A stretch of 32,456 nucleotides of DNA from NCBI RefSeq assembly GCF_000496575.1, contig NZ_AYKT01000023.1, positions 1 through 32,456 of the forward strand. Direction: 5' to 3'. The number at the start of each line of letters is the position of its first letter. The first letter of the stretch is position 1. Positions 9,524-17,930 of the stretch are shown here, piece after piece. Both the position numbers and the translations under genes were made by a program. The stretch is from Geobacillus thermodenitrificans subsp. thermodenitrificans DSM 465. GTDB lineage: Bacteria; Bacillota; Bacilli; Bacillales; Anoxybacillaceae. The notes beneath the pieces were generated by a model that was not told the origin of the DNA, searched no databases, and saw nothing but the letters and a program-made list of their open reading frames with translations.

Positions 9524-10294
9524 ATGCTTTTTGATACGCACGCGCATTTGAATGCGGTCCAATATGAAGAAGATTTAGAACAAGTCATTGAGCGCGCCCG
9601 TGCTGAAGGGGTTTCGTATATTGTTGTTGTCGGATTTGACCGCCTGACGATTGACCGGGCGATTGAGCTGGCTGAGCGGTATCCATTTATTTACGCAGCG
9701 GTTGGCTGGCATCCGGTCGATGCGATTGACATGACCGATGACGACCTACAGATGATTGAGCAGCTCGCCTCCCATCCGAAAGTGGTGGCACTTGGCGAGA
9801 TGGGGCTTGATTACCATTGGGATAAATCACCAAAAGATGTCCAACAAGATGTATTTCGCCGGCAAATTGCCCTAGCAAAAAAAGTAAAGCTTCCAATCAT
9901 CATTCATAATCGTGAGGCAACGGCGGATATTTTAAAAATTTTACAAGAAGAAAACGCCGCCGAAGTAGGCGGCATTATGCATTGTTTTAGTGGTAGTGTC
10001 GAAGTAGCGAGACAATGTATCGAAATGAATTTTCTCATTTCCCTTGGTGGTCCGGTCACGTTTAAAAATGCGAAAAAGCCGAAGGAAGTGGCAAAGGAAA
10101 TTCCGCTCAGCCATTTATTGATTGAGACTGATTGTCCGTATCTAACGCCTCACCCTTTCCGCGGAAAACGAAACGAGCCGAGCTATGTCAAATATGTTGC
10201 CGAGGCGATCGCGGAGATTAAAAACGTTTCTTTTGACGAAGTGGCGAAAACAACGATGGAAAATGCCAAAAGATTGTTCGCCATCGACCGCTAA
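9524..10294 (+). CDS. tatD: TatD-family metal-dependent DNase (YabD)
   Basis: 256-residue TIM-barrel hydrolase of the TatD family, a 3'-5' exonuclease on single-stranded DNA in related organisms. The metal ligands are all in place: H6 and H8 (THAH), E92 (GEMGLDYHWD), H128 (IIHNRE), H153 (MHCFSG) and D203 (ETDCPYL). The ATG at 9524 gives MLFDTHAHLN as in B. subtilis YabD; AAAGAGGG precedes it. The frame is open from 9449 but without support. An extended -10 (TGCTACACT, 9485-9493) lies upstream with no clear -35. The in vivo substrate is not settled for this subgroup. Confidence 0.92.
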   Translation: MLFDTHAHLNAVQYEEDLEQVIERARAEGVSYIVVVGFDRLTIDRAIELAERYPFIYAAVGWHPVDAIDMTDDDLQMIEQLASHPKVVALGEMGLDYHWDKSPKDVQQDVFRRQIALAKKVKLPIIIHNREATADILKILQEENAAEVGGIMHCFSGSVEVARQCIEMNFLISLGGPVTFKNAKKPKEVAKEIPLSHLLIETDCPYLTPHPFRGKRNEPSYVKYVAEAIAEIKNVSFDEVAKTTMENAKRLFAIDR

Positions 10295-10312
10295 AATTAG
10301 GCATCAAATGAT

Positions 10313-10399
10313 GGGGAGGCTTGTCGAAAGAACAGAGGAGACGAAAAAGTTCTACAAATTTAGCCAATATGGGCCAATCAGATATCGACAAGTCTTCCT
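10313..10399 (+). ncRNA. Possible structured leader upstream of yabE
   Basis: A 15-bp long-range stem (10313-10327 with 10385-10399, four G-U pairs) encloses 57 bases. Inside are a shorter stem AGAAC/GTTCT (10329-10333 with 10349-10353) and a GCC/GGC stem near 10363-10372, so the RNA could fold as a three-way junction. It matches no riboswitch family I can recognise. No clear promoter is seen, so it is a candidate only. Confidence 0.3.
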
Positions 10400-10495
10400 T
10401 CCTTTTTCACTGAATTTTCTGCATAAAAGAGTGTGCTCGTGCGTACACGTTAGAGGGAGAGGGGAATCTCGGAGGAAAAGGAGGCGTTTCATTTC

Positions 10496-11728
10496 ATGGC
10501 ACCAAACGGTAGGAAATGGTTAGACTTATGGAGGAAAAACGTGACCGCTACGGCGAGTGGATTTCTTGCTATCTCCGCGACAACAGGGGTCGCTGGGTAT
10601 GAGATGGCGAAAGACGATGTGACGTTAACCGCCAATGGGAAAAAACAAGAAATTCGTACTCATGCGGAGAATGTAAAGGAGTTGCTTGAAGAGCAAGGCA
10701 TTCGGCCGCGCAAGGAAGATTACGTATATCCGTCTTTAAATACACCGATTACTGATGATCTGCATATCATTTGGGAAGCAAGCAAAGAAGTGACATTGAC
10801 GGTAAATGGGAAAGCGAAAAAAGTGTGGACGACAGCTGACACAGTTGAGGAACTGCTCCGTTCGCAACACGTGGCGGTCGGGCCGTACGATAAAGTGACG
10901 CCAACACTTTCGGCGAAAATCAAAAAAGGCATGGACATTGGTGTTGAAAAAGCATTTCCTGTCCGCGTCAATGTTGGTGGTAAACAGCAACAGGCATGGA
11001 CAACTTCGACTACGGTCGCTGACTTTTTGAAGCAGCAAGGAATTGAGCTGGGCGAACTCGATCGAATTGAGCCTTCCTTGCAAGAAAAGGTCAAAGAACA
11101 AATGACGATTCACATCACTCGGGTAAAAAAAGTCACCGATGTAGTGGAAGAGCCTGTTGACTTTGCTGTGATGACGAAACAGGATAGTTCGCTACCAAAA
11201 GGAGAGCGACGCGTGATTGAGCCTGGAGAAAAAGGAAAAATTGAAAAAACGTATGAAGTAACGTTTGAAAACGGCAAAGAAGTGGCGCGGAAATTGATTG
11301 CGACAAAAACGGTGAAAGAAAGTAAAGCGCGCATTGTCGCCATCGGCACAAAAACGGTGGAACCACCTAAACCATCCGCCATTGGCACAAAAACTAAGAG
11401 ATCCGACCAGCCATCTTCGCGCGGATCTAATCAAGCTGCGAAGACATTTTATGTTACTGCCACTGCCTATACGGCCTATTGCAAAGGCTGTTCAGGCGTA
11501 ACGAGAACAGGCGTTAACTTGCGTCAAAATCCTTCCACTAAAGTCATTGCTGTCGACCCATCCATCATCCCCCTTGGGTCGAAGGTATATGTGGAAGGAT
11601 ACGGATATGCCATTGCCGCTGACACCGGCTCAGGCATTAAAGGATACGAAATTGATGTATTTTTCCCGGAAGAGTCAGATGCGATGCGTTGGGGAAGAAA
11701 GCGCGTCAAAATACGGGTATTGCCATAG
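10496..11728 (+). CDS. yabE: Cell-wall 3D-domain protein YabE (Rpf-like)
   Basis: 410-residue exported protein of the YabE family. A positively charged N-terminus and hydrophobic stretch (about 17-36) act as signal or membrane anchor. Three DUF348 repeats follow (about 40-80, 96-138 and 150-192), then a G5 domain (about 208-285), a polar linker and a C-terminal 3D domain (about 320-410) with the conserved aspartates in IAVDPSIIPLG, AADTGSGIKG and EIDVFF. The 3D fold is found in lytic transglycosylase-like and resuscitation-promoting proteins, so a role in peptidoglycan remodelling is likely; activity is not proven by sequence. ATG 10496 follows AAAAGGAGGC. In B. subtilis yabE is controlled by an antisense RNA; I see no sign of that here. 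Confidence 0.9.
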   Translation: MAPNGRKWLDLWRKNVTATASGFLAISATTGVAGYEMAKDDVTLTANGKKQEIRTHAENVKELLEEQGIRPRKEDYVYPSLNTPITDDLHIIWEASKEVTLTVNGKAKKVWTTADTVEELLRSQHVAVGPYDKVTPTLSAKIKKGMDIGVEKAFPVRVNVGGKQQQAWTTSTTVADFLKQQGIELGELDRIEPSLQEKVKEQMTIHITRVKKVTDVVEEPVDFAVMTKQDSSLPKGERRVIEPGEKGKIEKTYEVTFENGKEVARKLIATKTVKESKARIVAIGTKTVEPPKPSAIGTKTKRSDQPSSRGSNQAAKTFYVTATAYTAYCKGCSGVTRTGVNLRQNPSTKVIAVDPSIIPLGSKVYVEGYGYAIAADTGSGIKGYEIDVFFPEESDAMRWGRKRVKIRVLP

Positions 11729-11748
11729 AAATGCACTCGAAGAACAGA

Positions 11749-11777
11749 GCGGAGGGTTTTTTCCCTCTGCTTTTTTT
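11749..11777 (+). terminator. Terminator after yabE
   Basis: Stem GCGGAGGG (11749-11756) with CCCTCTGC (11763-11770), one G-U pair, loop of six T, then seven T. Confidence 0.88.
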
Positions 11778-11823
11778 CGTTATAATGACATTGTGCCGAG
11801 ACAATGCGCACTTCACCACTTCT

Positions 11824-11843
11824 GTCTAATTAGACGTTATAAT
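11824..11843 (+). promoter_or_regulatory. Palindrome next to a TATAAT box upstream of rnmV
   Basis: A perfect 12-bp palindrome GTCTAATTAGAC (11824-11835) ends two bases before TATAAT (11838-11843). There is no good -35 at 16-18 bases. The layout suggests a promoter with an operator in its spacer, or a chance palindrome. Confidence 0.35.
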
Positions 11844-11898
11844 CGGAAAAAAGTTTCAACAGAATTGAAAAAAATAAAAGGGAAATGGAGCAATAGCG

Positions 11899-11952
11899 GT
11901 GAAGGTTCATCGTACTATTTATTTTACCGGAAAGGAGGCATTGCAGAAATAG
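11899..11952 (+). CDS. Possible 17-residue leader peptide before rnmV
   Basis: A GTG-started frame with TGGAG nine bases upstream encodes VKVHRTIYFTGKEALQK and stops inside the left arm of the rnmV leader hairpin. Translation would run through the rnmV Shine-Dalgarno and open the hairpin. It is too short to judge by composition and has no known relative that I recognise. Confidence 0.2.
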   Translation: MKVHRTIYFTGKEALQK

Positions 11953-11991
11953 GAAAAAACTCTTATTCCGCCATATTTCTGCAATGATGTG
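11931..11991 (+). promoter_or_regulatory. Hairpin that loops out the spacer between the rnmV Shine-Dalgarno and start
   Basis: AAAGGAGG at 11931-11938 is the only good ribosome site before rnmV, but it ends 53 bases before the ATG. Between them lies a perfect 13-bp inverted repeat (11939-11951 with 11974-11986). Folding it brings the Shine-Dalgarno to five bases from the ATG, a normal spacing. Confidence 0.55.
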
Positions 11992-13429
<1,438 letters not shown>

Positions 13430-13459
13430 ACCGCCGTTAAAAGAAAGCGAGACGTCTAT

Positions 13460-13487
13460 CACCTATTGTCCGCGTATGCATATCGTA
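13460..13487 (+). promoter_or_regulatory. Candidate sigma-K promoter of yabG
   Basis: GCATATCGTA at 13478-13487 is a perfect match to the sigma-K -10 (GCATANNNTA), with CACC (13460-13463) as a -35 about 15 bases upstream. yabG is a sigma-K gene in B. subtilis. Confidence 0.6.
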
Positions 13488-13522
13488 TGGATGACAACGA
13501 TTATACAATGGAGTGAGTGGTG

Positions 13523-14422
13523 ATGGACGTCAAAATCGGCGATATTGTCGCCCGCAAGTCTTACCAATGTGACTTATTGTTCCGTGTCATTGACATTAAA
13601 GAAAGAGACGGAGAGCGAGAGGCGATTTTACATGGAGAAGATGTGCGGCTTGTCGCAGACGCTCCGTGCAGTGATTTAGTCATCATCGATGAGCAGGAGC
13701 GGCAAGAACGGAAAAAGCGGGAAATCGAGCTGATCGAACAGTCATACCGGTTGTTTCGACAGGACTACCAGACGATTAAGCAAAAAGTGGAGTATCGAGC
13801 GACCGGCGGATATCGAGTAGAGAAAGATTTTTTTCAAATTCCGGGACGCGTCCTTCATTTGGACGGCGACCCGGTATATTTGCGCAAATGCTTGGATTTA
13901 TATGAACGGATTGGGGTGCCAGTGCACGGCGTTTACTGTGAGGAAAGTGAGATGCCAGAGAAAGTTGGCTCTTTGATCGAACAGTTTCGACCGGATATTT
14001 TAGTCATTACCGGCCACGATTCGTATTCAAAATCGAAAGGAAAAGTACACGATTTAAAAGCATACCGCCACTCGCGCCATTTCGTTCAAACGGTGAAAGA
14101 AGCGCGCAAAAAAGTGCCGCATCTAGACCAGCTCATCGTTTTCGCCGGTGCTTGCCAATCACATTTCGAGTCGTTGATCCGTGCTGGAGCCAATTTTGCT
14201 AGTTCACCTGCGCGGGTTAACATTCATGCTCTTGATCCGGTCTATATTGTTTCGCGCCTCAGCTTCACTCCATTCACGGAAACGGCCGATGTGTGGGATG
14301 TGCTTCGCAACACGTTGACCGGAGAAAAGGGATTGGGTGGGGTGGAAACGAAAGGAGTGCTTCGCACCGGAATGCCGTTTCGCCTTATTGAGGAGGAACG
14401 AGGGGGGAACCGCCGCAATTAA
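13523..14422 (+). CDS. yabG: Sporulation-specific coat protease YabG
   Basis: Mother-cell cysteine-type protease that processes spore coat proteins and, in B. subtilis, exposes sites for transglutaminase cross-linking. 299 residues, usual length. The catalytic region likely includes the histidine and cysteine in VITGHDSYSKSKG and VFAGACQSHFES; I infer this from conservation and from published work on the family rather than from a motif database. Possible starts are GTG 13517, GTG 13520 and ATG 13523; the ATG is best spaced from TGGAG. The stop codon lies inside its terminator. A sigma-K promoter lies upstream. Confidence 0.93.
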   Translation: MDVKIGDIVARKSYQCDLLFRVIDIKERDGEREAILHGEDVRLVADAPCSDLVIIDEQERQERKKREIELIEQSYRLFRQDYQTIKQKVEYRATGGYRVEKDFFQIPGRVLHLDGDPVYLRKCLDLYERIGVPVHGVYCEESEMPEKVGSLIEQFRPDILVITGHDSYSKSKGKVHDLKAYRHSRHFVQTVKEARKKVPHLDQLIVFAGACQSHFESLIRAGANFASSPARVNIHALDPVYIVSRLSFTPFTETADVWDVLRNTLTGEKGLGGVETKGVLRTGMPFRLIEEERGGNRRN

Positions 14423-14435
14423 TGGGCGGTTTTTT
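14408..14435 (+). terminator. Terminator after yabG
   Basis: Stem AACCGCC (14408-14414) with GGCGGTT (14425-14431), ten-base loop containing the yabG stop codon, then a T run. Confidence 0.85.
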
Positions 14436-14512
14436 AATGCCTTTCACCGCATTTTTTTACAAAAAAGTGCCATGAAGTACATAAAAAGAAGGATATTGTA
14501 GAAAAATAATTA

Positions 14513-14542
14513 TTGACAGAAACAAAAACACGCTGATATAAT
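14513..14542 (+). promoter_or_regulatory. veg promoter 1 (sigma-A)
   Basis: TTGACA (14513-14518), 18-base spacer, TATAAT (14537-14542). Both hexamers match the sigma-A consensus perfectly. Confidence 0.85.
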
Positions 14543-14551
14543 CATTATTTT

Positions 14552-14580
14552 TTGACTTTCAATTCCGTTTTTGTTATAAT
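14552..14580 (+). promoter_or_regulatory. veg promoter 2 (sigma-A)
   Basis: TTGACT (14552-14557), 17-base spacer, TATAAT (14575-14580), 38 bases downstream of the first promoter. The tandem arrangement recalls the very strong veg promoters of B. subtilis. Confidence 0.85.
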
Positions 14581-14604
14581 CGTAAGCAGTGAGGTGGATG
14601 ACGA

Positions 14605-14862
14605 ATGCCAAAAACTTTATCCGATATTAAAAAGACACTGGACTCTAATATCGGGAGACGTTTAACGTTACGAGCCAACGGCGGACGCAGAAAAATGATT
14701 GAGCGTTGCGGCATTTTGGCGGAGACTTACCCATCGGTATTTGTCATTGAGCTGGATCAAAAGGAAAACTCATTTGAACGTGTATCGTTTAGTTATGCTG
14801 ACGTGTTGACAGAAACCGTAAAGCTGACGTTTTGGGATGATGAGCAAGCAGGGGGGCAGTAG
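14605..14862 (+). CDS. veg: Veg protein
   Basis: 85-residue highly expressed vegetative protein, one residue shorter than B. subtilis Veg as I recall it. In B. subtilis Veg stimulates biofilm formation by acting against the repressor SinR. The sequence [17 protein letters not shown] and the small beta-rich domain ([30 protein letters not shown]) are characteristic. GAGGTGG precedes the ATG at 14605. Two tandem consensus sigma-A promoters drive it. A loose stem (14843-14850 with 14871-14878) followed by T-rich sequence may be its terminator. Confidence 0.95.
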   Translation: MPKTLSDIKKTLDSNIGRRLTLRANGGRRKMIERCGILAETYPSVFVIELDQKENSFERVSFSYADVLTETVKLTFWDDEQAGGQ

Positions 14863-14890
14863 ACATCAATTGTTTGCTGCTTTTTGTTTT
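14843..14890 (+). terminator. Possible terminator of veg
   Basis: AGCAAGCA (14843-14850) pairs with TGTTTGCT (14871-14878, one G-U), 20-base loop, then GCTTTTTGTTTT. The long loop makes it weaker than others in the window. Confidence 0.45.
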
Positions 14891-15066
14891 GTTATTAAAG
14901 AAAGACGGGGGTTGCTTGCTTATCAGAAAGGTGCGCTAAAAGGTTTGCGAGGAGACGCAGATTAAGCGGTGCTTAGTTTTGCATGGAGTATAATCCATGG
15001 ATTGTCATTGTAGCAAGATTGAAGTATTACCTGCTGATAACGGCGAAGCGAAACAATAATAGGCAG
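14891..15066. other. Gene-free stretch between veg and sspF
   Basis: No open frame with a ribosome site is seen on either strand. The only structure noticed is TATAAT (14989-14994) running into a perfect 12-bp palindrome AATCCATGGATT (14992-15003), without a usable -35. Function unknown. Confidence 0.4.
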
Positions 15067-15096
15067 ACATAAAGCCGCCTTCGTTATTTCATACTA
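15067..15096 (+). promoter_or_regulatory. Candidate sigma-G promoter of sspF
   Basis: ACATA (15067-15071), 18-base spacer, CATACTA (15090-15096). The -10 is a perfect match to the sigma-G CATWHTA; the -35 differs from GHATR at one base. The leader to the TTG start would be about 110 bases. Confidence 0.5.
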
Positions 15097-15213
15097 AAAC
15101 TGCCGCAGCCGCCTTTCATCCTTAGCAAGTGAAGCTGGTCGGTTTCTTGCGCTGGCGGGTTGCAAAACGTTTCGTGCCATGACGCCAATGAACATCGAAA
15201 GGGGTTGCTGACA

Positions 15214-15393
15214 TTGGGTCGACGCCGCGGAGTTATGTCGCAGCGCTTGAAAGAAGAGCTAGCAAAAGAGCTAGGCTTTTACGATGTCGTACAGCGTGAA
15301 GGATGGGGAGCTATCCGAGCGAAAGATGCAGGAAACATGGTAAGGTTGGCGATTGAACGGGCAGAACGGCAACTGGCCGGGAAAACGGAATAG
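15214..15393 (+). CDS. sspF: Small acid-soluble spore protein SspF
   Basis: 59-residue alpha/beta-type small acid-soluble protein, made in the forespore and bound to spore DNA. The GRRRGVMS start, LAKELGFYD and [16 protein letters not shown] match B. subtilis SspF (61 residues). The start is a TTG at 15214, nine bases after AAAGGGG; the frame is open from 15160 but the extra residues have no counterpart. A sigma-G-like promoter lies upstream and a terminator follows. Confidence 0.92.
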   Translation: MGRRRGVMSQRLKEELAKELGFYDVVQREGWGAIRAKDAGNMVRLAIERAERQLAGKTE

Positions 15394-15414
15394 CGGAGTT
15401 GGCGCGTTGCGGCG

Positions 15415-15445
15415 AGGGTGTCCCAAGCAGGGGACGCCCTTTTTA
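15415..15445 (+). terminator. Terminator after sspF
   Basis: Stem AGGGTGTCCC (15415-15424) with GGGACGCCCT (15431-15440), one G-U pair, six-base loop, then TTTT. Confidence 0.88.
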
Positions 15446-15455
15446 CATATATCGT

Positions 15456-15484
15456 TTGGCGACGACATCGAGACATGGTAATAT
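15456..15484 (+). promoter_or_regulatory. Sigma-A promoter of ispE
   Basis: TTGGCG (15456-15461), 17-base spacer, TAATAT (15479-15484) with an upstream TGG that makes an extended -10. It directly follows the sspF terminator. Confidence 0.6.
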
Positions 15485-15515
15485 GGTAAAATGGATTGAC
15501 AGGAGAAAGTCGGAT

Positions 15516-15665
15516 ATGGCACGTGTAAAAATCATCAAAACAGAAAAGCGAATGAATATGTCGAATCATTTGTCCGCCGGCATATCGAGACAGTTTGTTT
15601 ATGAATGTGCGTGGAAGTGGGTGAAGAATCGTGAGGTTGTCGGTAAAAGCGCCAGCAAAAATTAA
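15516..15665 (+). CDS. Possible small basic protein overlapping the ispE start
   Basis: ATG at 15516 with AGGAG ten bases upstream opens a 49-codon frame beginning [19 protein letters not shown], lysine- and arginine-rich. It lies 25-30 bases from the predicted ispE transcript start and runs 35 bases into ispE in another frame. I recognise no family. It may be a leader peptide coupling ispE translation, or a chance frame in the ispE leader. Confidence 0.25.
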   Translation: MARVKIIKTEKRMNMSNHLSAGISRQFVYECAWKWVKNREVVGKSASKN

Positions 15666-16503
15666 CTTGTCGCTCGATGTTCTTTATAAGCGTCCCGACG
15701 GCTACCATGAAGTGAAAATGGTGATGACAACGATCGATTTGGCTGATCGTATTGAGCTGATTCCTTTGCCCGGGGAGGATGCGATTCGCGTTGTGTCGCA
15801 AAATCGTTTCGTGCCGGACGATTCCCGCAATTTGGCGTACCAAGCGGCGCAACTTCTTAAAGAGACGTTTTCGATTCGCGAAGGGGTGGCGATTTCGATT
15901 ACGAAGCATATTCCGGTGGCTGCTGGCTTAGCAGGAGGAAGCAGCGATGCGGCAGCGACGCTGCGCGGGCTCAATAAGCTTTGGAAACTCGGGTTAAGCG
16001 TCCATGAACTCGCTGAGCTTGGCGCGCAAATCGGCTCAGATGTCGCTTTTTGCGTTTATGGCGGAACGGCCGTGGCGACTGGACGCGGAGAGATCATCAC
16101 CCCGATCTCATCGCCGCCACCGTGTTGGGTCGTGTTGGCCAAGCCCCCGATTGGCGTATCGACGGCAGAAGTGTACCGAAACTTGCAGCTTGAGCATGTT
16201 AACCATCCGGATGTCGATGCGATGGTGGGGGCGATCGAGCAGCAAGATTATGCAGCGATTTGTCGGTCAGTTGGCAATGTCCTTGAGGAAGTGACACTAA
16301 AAAAATATCCGGAAGTCGCACATATTAAAGAGCAAATGAGGCGGTTTGGCGCCGACGCGGTATTGATGAGTGGCAGCGGACCGACAGTGTTTGGGCTAAT
16401 TGAGCACGATTCAAGAATGCAGCGCGTATACAACGGACTGCGTGGCTTTTGCGATCAAGTGTTTGCTGTAAGGTTGTTAGGGGAGCGACACTCCCTTGAT
16501 TAA
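15631..16503 (+). CDS. ispE: 4-diphosphocytidyl-2-C-methyl-D-erythritol kinase
   Basis: GHMP kinase of the non-mevalonate isoprenoid pathway; phosphorylates CDP-ME to supply isoprenoids for undecaprenyl carrier and quinones. 290 residues. [11 protein letters not shown] at the N-terminus with K10, the ATP loop [13 protein letters not shown] (95-107), D137 in GSDVAF and the C-terminal [11 protein letters not shown] are typical. The start is a GTG at 15631 giving [12 protein letters not shown]; its ribosome site (GTGGGTGA) is weak. purR follows after 54 bases. Confidence 0.95.
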   Translation: MRLSVKAPAKINLSLDVLYKRPDGYHEVKMVMTTIDLADRIELIPLPGEDAIRVVSQNRFVPDDSRNLAYQAAQLLKETFSIREGVAISITKHIPVAAGLAGGSSDAAATLRGLNKLWKLGLSVHELAELGAQIGSDVAFCVYGGTAVATGRGEIITPISSPPPCWVVLAKPPIGVSTAEVYRNLQLEHVNHPDVDAMVGAIEQQDYAAICRSVGNVLEEVTLKKYPEVAHIKEQMRRFGADAVLMSGSGPTVFGLIEHDSRMQRVYNGLRGFCDQVFAVRLLGERHSLD

Positions 16504-16525
16504 ACACGTACATTTTTGGTAAGAT
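16496..16525 (+). promoter_or_regulatory. Candidate sigma-A promoter of purR
   Basis: TTGATT (16496-16501), 18-base spacer, TAAGAT (16520-16525). The start would be near 16532, on top of the PurBox-like site. Confidence 0.45.
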
Positions 16526-16532
16526 AAATTTA

Positions 16533-16545
16533 AATATTCGGTTTT
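16533..16545 (-). promoter_or_regulatory. PurBox-like operator before purR
   Basis: The + strand reads AATATTCGGTTTT, matching the inverse PurBox consensus (AWWGTTCGGWWWT) at 12 of 13 positions. PurR normally needs two such boxes; I find only this one. Confidence 0.4.
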
Positions 16546-16557
16546 AGGAGGTCGGCT

Positions 16558-17379
16558 ATGAAGCTAAGGCGAAGCGGCCGTTTAGTCGATATGACACACT
16601 ATCTTCTTGAACGGCCACATCATCTCATTCCGCTTACTTTTTTTGCCGAGCGGTATGAATCGGCCAAATCGTCAATCAGCGAAGATTTAACGATTATTAA
16701 GCAGACGTTTGAACAGCAAGGGATTGGAACAGTTCGGACGTTGCCCGGCGCAGCCGGCGGCGTGCAATACATTCCGAAAATGACCGCCGAGGAAGCCGAG
16801 GAAGTTGTCTCCTATTTGTGTGAACAGTTGTCGCGGCCAGACCGGCTTCTTCCTGGCGGATATTTGTATATGACGGACATTCTTGGCGACCCCCGTATTA
16901 TGAATAAAATTGGTCGTCTTTATGCGTCCATTTTCGCTGACCGTCCAGTGGATGTCGTGATGACGATCGCTACGAATGGGATTCCACTTGCGTATGCTAT
17001 CGCCAATTTTTTGCACGTGCCGGTTGTGATCGTCCGTCACGACAATAAAGTGACGGAAGGACCGATGGTAAGCATCAATTATGTATCGGGTTCGTCTAGG
17101 CGCATCCAAACGATGGTCCTGTCCAAGCGCAGTTTGGCCGAAGGATCAAACGTGCTGATCGTCGACGATTTCATGAAAGCAGGTGGCACGGTCAACGGAA
17201 TGGTCAGTTTGCTGCAAGAATTTAACGGCAATGTCTCTGGCATCGGTGTGCTCGTCGAGTCTGAAGAGGCAAAAGAGCGGTTAGTTGACGAATACATTTC
17301 ACTTGTAAAGCTATCAGCTGTTGACATAAAAGAAAAACGAATCGCGGTCAAGGAAGGAAATTACAAAGCGTTTGTTTAG
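16558..17379 (+). CDS. purR: Purine operon repressor PurR
   Basis: Bacillus-type purine repressor of 273 residues. A winged-helix DNA-binding domain (1-75, RRSGRLVDMTHYLLERP) is fused to a phosphoribosyltransferase-like domain whose PRPP loop VLIVDDFMKAGGT lies at about 199-211. PRPP binding releases it from PurBox operators, so it links purine supply to the PRPP made by prs in this window. TAGGAGGTCGG precedes the ATG. It probably represses itself through the PurBox-like site upstream. ridA follows after 52 bases. Confidence 0.96.
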   Translation: MKLRRSGRLVDMTHYLLERPHHLIPLTFFAERYESAKSSISEDLTIIKQTFEQQGIGTVRTLPGAAGGVQYIPKMTAEEAEEVVSYLCEQLSRPDRLLPGGYLYMTDILGDPRIMNKIGRLYASIFADRPVDVVMTIATNGIPLAYAIANFLHVPVVIVRHDNKVTEGPMVSINYVSGSSRRIQTMVLSKRSLAEGSNVLIVDDFMKAGGTVNGMVSLLQEFNGNVSGIGVLVESEEAKERLVDEYISLVKLSAVDIKEKRIAVKEGNYKAFV

Positions 17380-17401
17380 GTAGCGTGTTGCTTGTTATAA
17401 T
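17372..17401 (+). promoter_or_regulatory. Sigma-A promoter of ridA
   Basis: TTGTTT (17372-17377), 18-base spacer, TATAAT (17396-17401) with an extended -10 (TGTTATAAT). It overlaps the end of purR. Confidence 0.55.
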
Positions 17402-17431
17402 GAGGAAAATTGAGGAAGGAGGATTTTACTA

Positions 17432-17806
17432 ATGAGAAAAGTGGAAACAAAAAATGCGCCACAAGCCATTGGTCCTTATTCACAAGGAATTATTGTCAAT
17501 AACATGTTTTACAGCTCAGGGCAAATTCCGCTCACTCCGGAAGGGGAATTGGTAAAAGGTGACATTCAAGCGCAGACGCATCAAGTGTTCCAGAATTTAA
17601 AAGCGGTATTGGAAGCAGCTGGCGCTTCGCTCGAAACGGTCGTAAAAACAACGGTATTTATAAAAAATATGGATGATTTTGCGGCCATGAATGAAGTATA
17701 CAGCCAATACTTCCCAAACCATAAACCGGCGCGCTCATGCGTGGAAGTGGCTCGATTGCCGAAAGATGTCCTTGTCGAAATTGAAGTCGTTGCTCTTGTA
17801 CCGTAA
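17432..17806 (+). CDS. ridA: RidA family enamine/imine deaminase (YabJ)
   Basis: 124-residue RidA protein (formerly YjgF/YER057c/UK114) that hydrolyses reactive 2-aminoacrylate released by PLP enzymes such as threonine dehydratase. Trimeric fold in relatives. The signature is complete: IGPYSQGI (13-20), YSSGQIPL, the long helix segment [18 protein letters not shown]101 in [12 protein letters not shown] and E117. GAAGGAGGA precedes the ATG. In B. subtilis yabJ is needed for full PurR repression, which may explain why it follows purR. Confidence 0.95.
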   Translation: MRKVETKNAPQAIGPYSQGIIVNNMFYSSGQIPLTPEGELVKGDIQAQTHQVFQNLKAVLEAAGASLETVVKTTVFIKNMDDFAAMNEVYSQYFPNHKPARSCVEVARLPKDVLVEIEVVALVP

Positions 17807-17861
17807 CAGTCAATCTCCTCCTTTTCCCTACCTGAAGTTTATAAAAAATTTTTTGAAAAAA

Positions 17862-17890
17862 GAAGGAAATGACTCGAGGACGTGGAATTA
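17862..17890 (+). promoter_or_regulatory. Sigma-H promoter of spoVG
   Basis: GAAGGAAAT (17862-17870) and GTGGAATTA (17882-17890) fit the sigma-H consensus (RNAGGAWWW, RNNGAATWW), with the same 11-base spacing as the B. subtilis spoVG promoter. An A/T-only-like stretch at 17839-17861 lies upstream, where AbrB binds in B. subtilis. Confidence 0.85.
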
Positions 17891-17930
17891 ATTACATCGA
17901 GTCTCATATAGGGAAAAGGTGGTGAGCATA

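Noticed and set aside
10322-10328. TGTCGAA (Spo0A box core) upstream of yabE
   Set aside because: A single 7-base match is expected several times by chance in a window this size, with no second box in register. It is part of the long stem instead.
10720-11434. Several long - strand open frames opposite yabE
   Set aside because: They are mirror frames of a real gene, have no ribosome sites and encode cysteine/phenylalanine-rich nonsense. They are not proposed as genes.
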